Part shown: positions 5,973-12,948 of the stretch, one piece after another
How the letters are laid out: each line of letters opens with the position of its first letter
Numbering within the stretch: the stretch's first letter is position 1
Assembly (NCBI GenBank): GCA_004212095.1
Contig: RXIJ01000019.1
Span: 1-14,188, forward strand
Length of the DNA stretch: 14,188 nt
Direction of reading: 5' to 3'
Source: Methanosarcinales archaeon
Lineage (GTDB): Archaea > Halobacteriota > Methanosarcinia > Methanosarcinales > EX4572-44
Made by a program: the position numbers and the translations under genes
Notes under the pieces: generated by a model
What the model saw: only the letters and a program-made list of their open reading frames with translations
The model's database searches: none
What the model was told of the DNA's origin: nothing

Positions 5973-6423
5973 AAAATCATATAACCAATCAATCAGTTCA
6001 AAAGAATACTACTTTAAAAATATTGATGCTAATTATATGGATGAAGATCTTCTAACAGATCTTCTAACCAAACTTTTTGAGATTAGACTAAGCAATAGAA
6101 AGCAGTTTATATTTACCTATCTAATTTTAATCACAACTTTTACCTTGACAATAGCATTCAATTCTGAAGCATACAAATACTTCAATGAAACAATTTATGG
6201 CGTTAGTAGTTCTACAATTATCAAAGCAGGCGGTATAGGAATACTTGTTTTGGTTTTTGCTATTCTTGGTATGGACAGATCAAACCTCAAGGAGTTGGAA
6301 ACTCTGTTCGAAGCAAAGAAAAAATTAAGGCAGTTAAAAGAGGGTAATATTTTATCACCAACACAAGAAACCCCCACGACTCGTGAGGACACTAATGAGC
6401 ATGAAAATAATAAGGCAGTTTGA
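5944..6423 (+). CDS. hypothetical membrane protein, C-terminal part
   Basis: If started at the GTG at 5944 this is 159 residues with hydrophobic segments at about 1-9 (truncated), 54-71 and 95-112. Between them is a soluble stretch with a 12-base tandem repeat encoding DLLTDLLTK (6046-6069). After the last membrane segment comes a charged coiled-coil-like tail (LKELETLFEAKKKLRQLKEG) and a Thr/Glu-rich end. No RBS precedes 5944. The frame is open back to 5878 and joins the upstream fragment, so the GTG is probably not the true start. Function unknown; the neighbouring ABC exporter may be coincidental. Confidence 0.6.
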   Translation: MFPILILISKKSYNQSISSKEYYFKNIDANYMDEDLLTDLLTKLFEIRLSNRKQFIFTYLILITTFTLTIAFNSEAYKYFNETIYGVSSSTIIKAGGIGILVLVFAILGMDRSNLKELETLFEAKKKLRQLKEGNILSPTQETPTTREDTNEHENNKAV

Positions 6424-6437
6424 AGTGCTTTAATAAA

Positions 6438-6531
6438 TTTATATCGACGTTGGACAAACACGTGGATAAAATTACAAACTACTTTATCAACCGACAAACG
6501 AGTGGATTTGTAACAGTACTTATTTCTGTTA
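6438..6531 (+). promoter_or_regulatory. promoter and candidate operator region of the ABC exporter
   Basis: A TATA-like TTTATATC (6438-6445) is followed by a direct repeat, GACAAACACGTGGAT (6453-6467) and GACAAACGAGTGGAT (6493-6507). The copies match at 13 of 15 positions and sit exactly 40 bases apart, close to four helical turns. Nearer the gene is an inverted repeat, TAACAG (6511-6516) and CTGTTA (6526-6531). Drug-type exporters are often under a local repressor, so these are reasonable regulator sites, but no regulator gene is adjacent. Confidence 0.4.
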
Positions 6532-6550
6532 ACGTTGTGTGTAGATTGAT

Positions 6551-7540
6551 GTGAATGCTATTGTAACCAACCAAATTACCAAGTCCTTTAACGGTTTTAT
6601 CGCAGTAAACGAAATAGATATCAGTGTGAAGGAAGGAGAGTTGTTCGGTTTGCTTGGCCCAAACGGTGCTGGAAAGACCACGCTTATTAACTTACTTTCA
6701 ACAATGATTCGTCCCACTTCAGGCACTGGAACTGTGAACGGTTTTGATATAGTGCATGATTCTGCTTCTGTGCGTGCTGTAATTGGAGTAGTGTTTCAAG
6801 GCAGCACGCTTGATGAGCAGCTCACAGGTTTGGAGAATCTTGATCTTCATGGGCGACTGTATGGACTATCTGCAGGTCTTAGAAAAAAGAGGATAGATGA
6901 AGTGCTCGATCTGGTGGAACTTTCACACAAGAGTGGACTTTTAGTCAAAACCTACTCAGGGGGCATGATTCGCCGTCTTGAGATCGCACGCGGGTTGATG
7001 CACCATCCAAAGGTTCTATTCTTAGATGAGCCAACGCTCGGGCTTGACCCACAGACAAGGCTTCATATCTGGGATTATATTCGTCGTCTTAATCGTGAAG
7101 AAGGTATTACCATAGTACTTACAACACATTACATGGAAGAGGCTGACAACCTGTGTGATCGTATTGCGATAGTAGACAATGGGCGAGTTGTAGCACTGGA
7201 TAAACCGGAAAAATTGAAAAGTGCACTTGGCAGTGATGTGATTATTCTTACGCTGGACACCCCCGAAGATGCAAAAAAATTTTACAGAGTTTGTAAAGAG
7301 ACTGGTTATGTCTCGGCCTCTACTAAGGATCAAACAGTGTACATTAGTGTCAAAAAAAGTGAAGAGGCAGTACCAGAGGTGTTCAAAACAGCTTTCACGT
7401 CCGGTACCAACATCCAGTCAATAACTATGAGAAAATCAACACTGGATGATATATTTATTCACTACACTGGTCGTGGTATCAGAGATGAACTCGTGGATGA
7501 TATTACCTATATGAAGTATAAACTACAAACAAAGAGATGA
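6551..7540 (+). CDS. DrrA-type ABC transporter ATP-binding protein
   Basis: This 329-residue cytoplasmic ATPase belongs to an ABC-2 exporter of the daunorubicin-resistance (DrrA) family. Motifs in order: Walker A GPNGAGKT (36-43), Q-loop Gln83, signature YSGGM (135-139), Walker B VLFLDEP (155-161) and H-loop His193. A C-terminal extension of about 100 residues (from about 225) matches the regulatory tail seen in DrrA-like ATPases. The GTG at 6551 is the only sensible start giving the full N-terminal strand. No clear Shine-Dalgarno precedes it. Its partner permease starts four bases after the stop. Substrate cannot be told: antibiotics, lipids and polysaccharide precursors are all exported by this family. 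Confidence 0.9.
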   Translation: MNAIVTNQITKSFNGFIAVNEIDISVKEGELFGLLGPNGAGKTTLINLLSTMIRPTSGTGTVNGFDIVHDSASVRAVIGVVFQGSTLDEQLTGLENLDLHGRLYGLSAGLRKKRIDEVLDLVELSHKSGLLVKTYSGGMIRRLEIARGLMHHPKVLFLDEPTLGLDPQTRLHIWDYIRRLNREEGITIVLTTHYMEEADNLCDRIAIVDNGRVVALDKPEKLKSALGSDVIILTLDTPEDAKKFYRVCKETGYVSASTKDQTVYISVKKSEEAVPEVFKTAFTSGTNIQSITMRKSTLDDIFIHYTGRGIRDELVDDITYMKYKLQTKR

Positions 7541-7544
7541 TAAT

Positions 7545-8300
7545 ATGGGTGCAATGCTTTCTTTTCAAACAGTTTACACGATGTGGCTTCGAGAGATGTT
7601 GCGATTTAAACGAGCCAAATCAAGGATTGTGGGCTCACTTGCAACGCCTTTATTTTTCCTTATCATTCTTGGCACAGCCATGGGTTCAAGCTACAATATT
7701 GAAAATTATAAAGAATTTATGGCGCCTGGTATTATTGCCATGGTCCTGTTATTCTCCTCCATATTCGGAGGCGTATCTGTCATGTGGGACCGTGAATTTG
7801 GATTTTTAAAGGAAATCCTGATAGCTCCGGTGAATCGCTTTTGCATTGCTCTTGGTAAAGCATTTGGAGGAGTAACCACTGCCATGATACAAGGGGTACT
7901 TTTGATGATTATTACCAACGTTTTCGGCGTGCACTACAAATCACTACTTGGTATGCTGCTTTCTATTCCTATCATGTTTATCATTGGAATTGGTTTTATC
8001 AGTCTTGGTATCGCTCTTGCCACAAAGATTGAAAGCCATGAAGGATTCCAGATGGTAATGAGCTTTCTTACTATGCCACTGGTATTGTTAAGCGGGGCTT
8101 TTTTTCCGCTATCAAAACTTCCGGACTGGCTTAGAATAGCAGTGCACCTGAATCCACTCACGTATGGAGTGGAGGCGCTTCGCTTTACACTAATTGGCGA
8201 ATCGGAAATACCAATTGTTGTATGCTTGGTTGTGCTCACGTCCTTTGCAATTACCACAACCGCCATTGGAGGCTGGTTGTTTGGACGAATGGAAGTGTAA
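7545..8300 (+). CDS. DrrB-type ABC-2 transporter permease
   Basis: This 251-residue integral membrane permease pairs with the preceding ATPase. Hydrophobic segments lie at about residues 31-48, 60-80, 106-127, 135-160, 170-188 and 222-246, the usual six of ABC-2 permeases. Family hallmarks are the LKEILIAPVNR stretch after the second segment and the LSGAFFPLSKLPDWLRI...NPLTYGVEALR region (182-213). The spacing from the ATPase stop is four bases, so the pair is an operon. The gene converges on rpsJ, with 42 bases between the stops. Confidence 0.92.
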   Translation: MGAMLSFQTVYTMWLREMLRFKRAKSRIVGSLATPLFFLIILGTAMGSSYNIENYKEFMAPGIIAMVLLFSSIFGGVSVMWDREFGFLKEILIAPVNRFCIALGKAFGGVTTAMIQGVLLMIITNVFGVHYKSLLGMLLSIPIMFIIGIGFISLGIALATKIESHEGFQMVMSFLTMPLVLLSGAFFPLSKLPDWLRIAVHLNPLTYGVEALRFTLIGESEIPIVVCLVVLTSFAITTTAIGGWLFGRMEV

Positions 8301-8342
8301 GTAACTGCATACAACGCAAGCAGAGATTATATAAAAGATGCC

Positions 8343-8654
8343 TCAGCTTGTGAGGACTATTTCGATGCTGACGTCTTTTGGCACTTGTATCCTCATCAGT
8401 TGCCTCAGAGCGCGTTCATCCGCATCAAGGTCTATCAATCGCTTGTGTATTCTCATCTCCCAGTGATCCCATGTTTCCGTACCCTCGCCATCAGGGCTTT
8501 TACGACACGGTACTACAAGTTTTTTTGTAGGAAGTGGTATTGGTCCTGCGATGTTTACCCCGGTTTTATCAGCGATTTTTTTTACCTGACCGCATATATT
8601 GTCCAGAGTGAGAGGACTTGTGCCTGCGAGTCTGATTCTTGCCTTTTGTACCAT
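8343..8654 (-). CDS. rpsJ: 30S ribosomal protein S10
   Basis: This 103-residue S10 of the archaeal/eukaryotic S20e type opens with KARIRLAGTSPLTLDNICGQV. It carries the conserved loop region GPIPLPTKK and the RKSPDGEGTETWDHWEMRIHKRLIDL stretch. It acts in the small subunit head. It lies 34 bases downstream of the EF-1A gene, the usual archaeal pairing (tuf-rpsJ), with GGAG before its ATG. A short CCTCA/TGAGG inverted repeat (8341-8355) overlaps its stop codon and may be incidental. Confidence 0.96.
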   Translation of the reverse strand: MVQKARIRLAGTSPLTLDNICGQVKKIADKTGVNIAGPIPLPTKKLVVPCRKSPDGEGTETWDHWEMRIHKRLIDLDADERALRQLMRIQVPKDVSIEIVLTS

Positions 8655-8688
8655 ATTAAGTGTTACTCCAAAAAAATTAGGAAGAAAA

Positions 8689-9960
8689 TTAGTGTTTAAG
8701 TTTAATGTCTATTACCATACCTGCAGCGATGGTCTGACCCATATCTCTTATGGCAAAGCGTCCCAATTGTGGAATCTCTTTGACTTTTTCGATACACAGT
8801 GGTTTGGTTGGTCTGACAGTAATTATTGCAGCATCACCGGCTTTGATAAAGTCAGGATTTTTTTCTTTTACCTGACCTGTTTTTGGATCAAGTTTCGTGT
8901 CAATGGATGTTATTGTGCAAGCTACCTGTGATGTGTGGCAGTGGAATACCGGGGTATACCCGGCAGTTATAGCGGACGGGTGCTGAAGCACTACTATCTG
9001 TGCTTTAAATTCTTCAGCCACTGATGGTGGATTATCTGCATGACCGCACACATCTCCCCTTCGAACGTCTTTTTTGTCAACACCTCGTACATTCCACCCA
9101 ATGTTATCACCAGGCAGTGCTTCATCAACCACTTCATGATGCATTTCAATAGACTTAATTTCTCCAACTGCCTTGCTTGGCATGAATATGACCTTGTCAC
9201 CTTTTTTCATTTTGCCTGTTTCCACTCTACCCACAGGCACCGTGCCAATTCCGGATATTGTGTATGCATCTTGCACTGGTACGCGTAGTGGAAGTTTGGT
9301 TGGCTTTTCCGGTTCTTTTAATTCATCGAGAGCTTTAAGGATTGTCACTCCTTTGTACCATGGTGTTTTATCACTGGGTTTTGAAATATTATCTCCAACA
9401 AATGCAGAGGTTGGTATGAAGTTCATCTCCTCTGGATTATATTTCACTATTCTGAGTAACTGATTTAACTGCTCTCTCACTTCATTAAATTTAGCTTCAT
9501 CGTAGTTTACCTCATCCATCTTGTTCATTGCTATGATGAGCTGGTTGATGCCAAGTGTCCGGGCTAAGAATACGTGTTCCTTAGTTTGTGCCTGTACACC
9601 GTCCTTGGCTGATACTACAAGGATTGCAGCATCTGCCTGACTGGCACCTGTAATCATATTTTTGATAAAATCTCTATGTCCCGGGCAGTCCACTATCGTA
9701 AAGTAGTATTTGGATGTGTCGAATCGCTCGTGTGCAACATCAATGGTGATGCCGCGCTCTCGTTCTTCTTTGAGTGAGTCCATCACCCATGCAAAGGCGA
9801 AGGAATCTTTTCCTTTGGCTTTCGCTTCCGCTTTGTATTTTTCTATTACGTGTGGTTTTACTGCGCCTGTTTCATACATCAACCGTCCAACAAGTGTCGA
9901 TTTGCCATGGTCGATGTGCCCGATCATTGCCAGGTTTAGATGTGGTTTTACTGCTGCCAT
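8689..9960 (-). CDS. tuf: translation elongation factor 1-alpha (EF-Tu homologue)
   Basis: This 423-residue GTPase delivers aminoacyl-tRNA to the ribosome. G1 is GHIDHGKST (14-22), G2 GITID (70-74), G3 DCPGH (91-95) and G4 NKMD (146-149). Domains 2 and 3 follow, with VPVQDAYTISGIGTVPVGRVETG and the C-terminal GRFAIRDMGQTIAAGMV region. The length is normal for an archaeal EF-1A. A GAGATGAG ribosome site precedes the ATG. It sits between a UbiA prenyltransferase gene (78-base gap) and rpsJ. The genes often found upstream in archaea (S7, S12, EF-2) are absent here. Confidence 0.97.
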   Translation of the reverse strand: MAAVKPHLNLAMIGHIDHGKSTLVGRLMYETGAVKPHVIEKYKAEAKAKGKDSFAFAWVMDSLKEERERGITIDVAHERFDTSKYYFTIVDCPGHRDFIKNMITGASQADAAILVVSAKDGVQAQTKEHVFLARTLGINQLIIAMNKMDEVNYDEAKFNEVREQLNQLLRIVKYNPEEMNFIPTSAFVGDNISKPSDKTPWYKGVTILKALDELKEPEKPTKLPLRVPVQDAYTISGIGTVPVGRVETGKMKKGDKVIFMPSKAVGEIKSIEMHHEVVDEALPGDNIGWNVRGVDKKDVRRGDVCGHADNPPSVAEEFKAQIVVLQHPSAITAGYTPVFHCHTSQVACTITSIDTKLDPKTGQVKEKNPDFIKAGDAAIITVRPTKPLCIEKVKEIPQLGRFAIRDMGQTIAAGMVIDIKLKH

Positions 9961-10038
9961 TAATACTCATCTCTTTTATATTCTATTTAATTCTGTATAG
10001 TTACTAATGCAGTTTTGGTTTTTAAACTTTCCGCCACT

Positions 10039-10869
10039 TTAAAACATAGCTCCTGTTATAAATGCCGCGATTGCTATTAACATTGCAAATTTAATCATTC
10101 TTCTGGCTAACATAGCATCTTTAAAAATCACAGGCGTTGAGCCAATGAATATCATGTCAGCTATTAAAACAACCAGCAAATATTCCAGTCCAAATATGTG
10201 AAGTGGATAATAAGGCAGTGGACTGATTAAAACTGACAGAGCTATGAATAGCACTGCAATGATTCCTGCATTTTTTGTCCCAATTTTTATTGGCAGAGTT
10301 GTTTTGCCGATATCTCCTTTGATGTCCTCGATGTCTTTTACTATTTCACGCCCAACAATAGCTAAAAACACCACAACTGCAAATATTCCGATTATTACAG
10401 TCTTACCAACAAGAATGCCACCAAAAATAAATGCAAGTGCTGTTTGAGCACCTATTATAACGTTTCCTATAATTTTTTTCTTTTTAAATTTCTTTTCGTA
10501 TGCTATTTGAAATGTAAGTGCAATTATGCATATTAAAAGTACTTCAAATCCAATGATAAATCCTAAAAAACTGGATAACAACAAAGAAAGTATAAAAAAA
10601 AGCATTGAAAAATTCAGTGCTTGTCTGGGTGTTAACTCCCCTGATGGAATAGGTCTATCCGGATGGTTTATTTTATCAGTTTTCTGATCGAAGTAGTCAT
10701 TTATCGCATTTCCAGCCATTCCAAATAACAATGCAATCATAACTCCAAGAAAAACAGGGAGCATATATGCATCGATGTTCTGTCCCACACCTATCAAAGA
10801 TGAAGTAAACACAGCAAGACCAATCATCAAAGATGTTAAAGGTCTGCTGATGTGCATATACGGGTGCAT
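10039..10869 (-). CDS. ubiA: UbiA-family prenyltransferase, probable digeranylgeranylglyceryl phosphate synthase
   Basis: This 276-residue multi-pass membrane enzyme has two aspartate-rich motifs that bind the Mg-diphosphate substrate: NDYFDQKTD (57-65) followed by DRPIPSG (71-77), and DIEDIKGD (179-186). In archaea this subgroup attaches the second geranylgeranyl chain to GGGP to make the ether lipid core. About eight to nine hydrophobic segments fill the protein. The start at 10869 is the first ATG; Met5 (10857) is an alternative. It follows L40e by 18 bases and precedes EF-1A. The substrate assignment rests on archaeal context and motif form; other UbiA roles (heme or quinone side chains) are less likely. 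Confidence 0.85.
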   Translation of the reverse strand: MHPYMHISRPLTSLMIGLAVFTSSLIGVGQNIDAYMLPVFLGVMIALLFGMAGNAINDYFDQKTDKINHPDRPIPSGELTPRQALNFSMLFFILSLLLSSFLGFIIGFEVLLICIIALTFQIAYEKKFKKKKIIGNVIIGAQTALAFIFGGILVGKTVIIGIFAVVVFLAIVGREIVKDIEDIKGDIGKTTLPIKIGTKNAGIIAVLFIALSVLISPLPYYPLHIFGLEYLLVVLIADMIFIGSTPVIFKDAMLARRMIKFAMLIAIAAFITGAMF

Positions 10870-10887
10870 ATACTATTGTAAAATAGT

Positions 10888-11037
10888 CTATGTGCCCTTT
10901 GATTCCTTGGATTTCATTCTAAGATTTTTATAACCACATTTTCTGCATCGAGTTGCACGCACTGAATTTCTGGCATTACACCTCATGCATATCTTTGTGT
11001 TAAGAATTCTTGCTTCAGCTTCTGGAAATCTTGCCAT
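10888..11037 (-). CDS. rpl40e: 50S ribosomal protein L40e
   Basis: This 49-residue zinc-ribbon protein begins MARFPEAEARILNTKICMRC. The zinc cysteines are C17, C20, C31 and C34 (CMRC and CRKCGY), with a basic tail typical of archaeal L40e. It is not fused to ubiquitin, as expected in archaea. GAGGTGA is placed eight bases before the ATG. An upstream ATG at 11044 is out of frame and hits a stop quickly. It is the first gene of the minus-strand cluster, divergent from pus10 across a 118-base spacer. Confidence 0.93.
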   Translation of the reverse strand: MARFPEAEARILNTKICMRCNARNSVRATRCRKCGYKNLRMKSKESKGT

Positions 11038-11124
11038 TGGTCATTCACCTCGAATGTAAATATAACATCCCCCATTTAACCCTTACTACTCCTGTAAACA
11101 CTTATTTAAGTCTGGGTTTTTCAC

Positions 11125-11137
11125 GAAATATATATAG
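11125..11137 (+). promoter_or_regulatory. TATA box of pus10; transcript probably leaderless
   Basis: GAAATATATATAG is a strong TATA element. Its centre lies about 25 bases before the pus10 ATG at 11156, so transcription should start at or within a few bases of the start codon. No Shine-Dalgarno sequence precedes that ATG. Confidence 0.6.
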
Positions 11138-11155
11138 GTTATTAAATGCTTTTAC

Positions 11156-12466
11156 ATGAGTTATCTCATGGATAATAATATTCTTCAGATGGCTTCTTCT
11201 ATTCTCAGCGAAGGTAGTATTTGTGACCACTGTCTGGGGCGGATGTTTGCAAATCTTTCCACCGATCTTTCAAATGATATGCGTGGTTCCGCTATCAAGC
11301 TTGTACTCTCAATGGAAGCTGATAGAATGCATAAAGAGTCTGGCAGCATTGAATGGTTGGAGAAGCTTTCAGCAAGCAGCAAGTATGCAAGAAAGGTATT
11401 GGGTAAAGAAGGTTATGAGGATGCGTGCTGGGTCTGTGGAAACCTGTTTAATAACATTGAATTATGGGGAGAACGCGTCATTGATGCACTTTCGGCAGTT
11501 GAGTATAATTCATTTCTTATCAGTACAAAGATGACAGGACTACTAAGTGAAAACGAAGAAATATTATGGAGTGAATCCGGTACTCGTTTTGCAGAGCCAA
11601 TTAAAACAGAGTTAAATCGTGAAGTTGGAAAGATTGTTGAGAAGCGAACAGGCAAAAAAGCACAGCTTGGAAGACCTGATGTTGTTGTTGTGATAGAACT
11701 TGAAAACGATAGGGTTGGACTTGATATTAATTCGTTATTTATTTATGGCAGATACCGAAAGCTTGTTCGCGGCATACCACAGACGCGATGGGCATGTAGG
11801 GTCTGTGGGGGCAAGGGGTGTGAAGAGTGTGGATTTACTGGAAAACTGTACCCAGAGTCTGTGGAGGAGCTAATCTCAGAGATGGTAATCAAAGCTTTTA
11901 ATGCCACAGGTACTGTATTTCATGGAGCTGGAAGGGAAGATGTTGATGCACTTATGCTTGGCAATGGTCGTCCATTCGCACTTGAGGTAAGGGGTGCTAA
12001 AAAACGGAGTAGCATCGATCTTTCTGCCATTCAACAAGTGATTAATACGTTTGCTTCTTACAAAGTAGAAGTATCCAACCTGAAATATGTGGACCATAGT
12101 AAGGTTAAACAGATTAAAGAGATGCGCGTTGATAAAGCTTACAGGCTAACAGTTATGTTGGGAGAGTCTGTTCCAGGGGAAAGACTTAAATTATGTAGTA
12201 ATAAATTAAGGGGAGTAATTGCACAACAAACACCAACCCGAGCACTTCATCACAGAGCAGATCGTTTGCGTAAACGATCTGTGCGTTCGATTGAGCTTGA
12301 AAGCTTTGATGAAAATGTTGCTGTTTTCATAGTTACATGCGAGAGTGGCTTGTATGTGAAGGAGCTTATCTCTGGAGATTGCGGACGCACAACTCCAAGT
12401 CTTGGCGAAGAACTGGGCATTTGTGCAAAAGTTATTAGTATTGATGTTATCAATATAGAATCTTGA
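11156..12466 (+). CDS. pus10: tRNA pseudouridine synthase Pus10 (psi54/psi55)
   Basis: This 436-residue enzyme makes pseudouridine in the T-loop of archaeal tRNA. The N-terminal THUMP-like/zinc half has CDHC (23-26) with CWVC (91-94), and a further cluster CRVCGGKGCEEC (214-225). The catalytic core holds GAGREDVDALMLGNGRPF (257-274), carrying the catalytic aspartate motif, and the conserved HHRADRLRKRSV region. The length fits the archaeal family. It heads the pus10-L21e-rpoF-DUF655 cluster. Its stop is embedded in the first copy of a 16-base tandem repeat. Confidence 0.95.
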   Translation: MSYLMDNNILQMASSILSEGSICDHCLGRMFANLSTDLSNDMRGSAIKLVLSMEADRMHKESGSIEWLEKLSASSKYARKVLGKEGYEDACWVCGNLFNNIELWGERVIDALSAVEYNSFLISTKMTGLLSENEEILWSESGTRFAEPIKTELNREVGKIVEKRTGKKAQLGRPDVVVVIELENDRVGLDINSLFIYGRYRKLVRGIPQTRWACRVCGGKGCEECGFTGKLYPESVEELISEMVIKAFNATGTVFHGAGREDVDALMLGNGRPFALEVRGAKKRSSIDLSAIQQVINTFASYKVEVSNLKYVDHSKVKQIKEMRVDKAYRLTVMLGESVPGERLKLCSNKLRGVIAQQTPTRALHHRADRLRKRSVRSIELESFDENVAVFIVTCESGLYVKELISGDCGRTTPSLGEELGICAKVISIDVINIES

Positions 12467-12496
12467 TTGCTTACGCACTTGATTGCTTACGCAATC
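12462..12496 (+). repeat. 16-bp tandem duplication at the pus10 stop, with a small hairpin
   Basis: CTTGATTGCTTACGCA occurs at 12462-12477 and again, without spacer, at 12478-12493. The first copy includes the pus10 TGA. The second copy plus the next bases forms GATTGC-TTAC-GCAATC (12481-12496), a 6-bp hairpin. This is a separate duplication from the 45-bp repeat that follows. Confidence 0.85.
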
Positions 12497-12507
12497 GAGA
12501 ATTATTT

Positions 12508-12620
12508 CTGCACAACGAAGTATGCAGTGCTCGCGAGAGTCAGGAATCAATCTCTGCACACAAATTATGCAGTGCTCGCGAGAGTCAGGAATCAATCTCT
12601 GCACAACGAAGTATGCGGTT
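12508..12620 (+). repeat. 45/46-bp tandem repeat upstream of L21e, about 2.5 copies
   Basis: Unit 1 is 12508-12553, unit 2 12554-12598, and a partial unit 3 12599-12620 runs directly into the GGAGG of the L21e gene. Each starts CTGCACA and contains a short stem (CTGCA / TGCAG); the two full units also carry the palindrome CTCGCGAG. Units 1 and 2 are identical from ATGCAGTGC onward and differ in the stem loop. The start of unit 1 with its flank (ATTTCTGCACAACGAAGT) is identical to the hairpin element at the cbiT/cbiL junction on the opposite strand. This region makes up most of the 168-base pus10-L21e gap. Confidence 0.92.
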
Positions 12621-12634
12621 TGGAGGAATAAATA

Positions 12635-12931
12635 TTGCCAAAATCACACGGTGAAAGAAGAAAAACACGATATAAGCTTAAAAAAAGTATTCGAGCACGC
12701 GGTATATCACCAGTTAGTAAATCAATCAGTGAATTTGAAGTTGGAGCGCATGTACACATAATACTTGATTCAAGTATCCATCATGGGATGCCCCACCCCA
12801 AGTTTCACGGGCGTACAGGCACAGTTATTAACAAACGCGGCCGTGGATATGTCTTGAAGGTAAGAGATAAAAACTCGTTAAAAGAGATTATAGCATTCCC
12901 TGAGCACCTAACTATACAGACATTCAAGTAA
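12635..12931 (+). CDS. rpl21e: 50S ribosomal protein L21e
   Basis: This 98-residue archaeal/eukaryotic ribosomal protein has the conserved opening PKSHGERRKTRYKL, the PHPKFHGRTGTV core (SH3-like fold) and a GYVLKVRD strand. The start is TTG at 12635: the frame has a TAA two codons earlier (12629), GGAGG lies at 12622-12626, and the conserved protein begins exactly here. A TTG start is unusual for a ribosomal protein. Together with the repeat immediately upstream it suggests the initiation region has been disturbed. Confidence 0.96.
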   Translation: MPKSHGERRKTRYKLKKSIRARGISPVSKSISEFEVGAHVHIILDSSIHHGMPHPKFHGRTGTVINKRGRGYVLKVRDKNSLKEIIAFPEHLTIQTFK

Positions 12932-12948
12932 CATTACCAAGATCTAAA

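Noticed and set aside
8341..8355. CCTCA/TGAGG hairpin at the end of rpsJ as a bidirectional terminator
   Set aside because: Only 5-bp arms, overlaps the rpsJ stop, and no T-tract follows on either strand.
12258..12281. Perfect 10-bp inverted repeat (CAGATCGTTT / AAACGATCTG) inside pus10
   Set aside because: It encodes the conserved HRADRLRKRSV segment of Pus10; protein constraint explains it adequately.
12508..12620. Could the tandem repeats here or at 1351-1535 be a short CRISPR array
   Set aside because: The units are contiguous without unique spacers, and no cas genes are present.
12463..12654. A 63-codon plus-strand frame starting TTG over the pus10 stop and running through the 45-bp repeats (repeated CSARESQESISA)
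   Set aside because: Open only because the repeat unit spacing is 45 bases, a multiple of three; no RBS, rare start codon, overlaps the L21e start, no recognisable protein character. Explained by the repeat.
12483..12761. Overlapping frame with repeated MQCSRESGINLCT
   Set aside because: Same repeat read in another frame, running out of frame into L21e; no independent evidence of coding.
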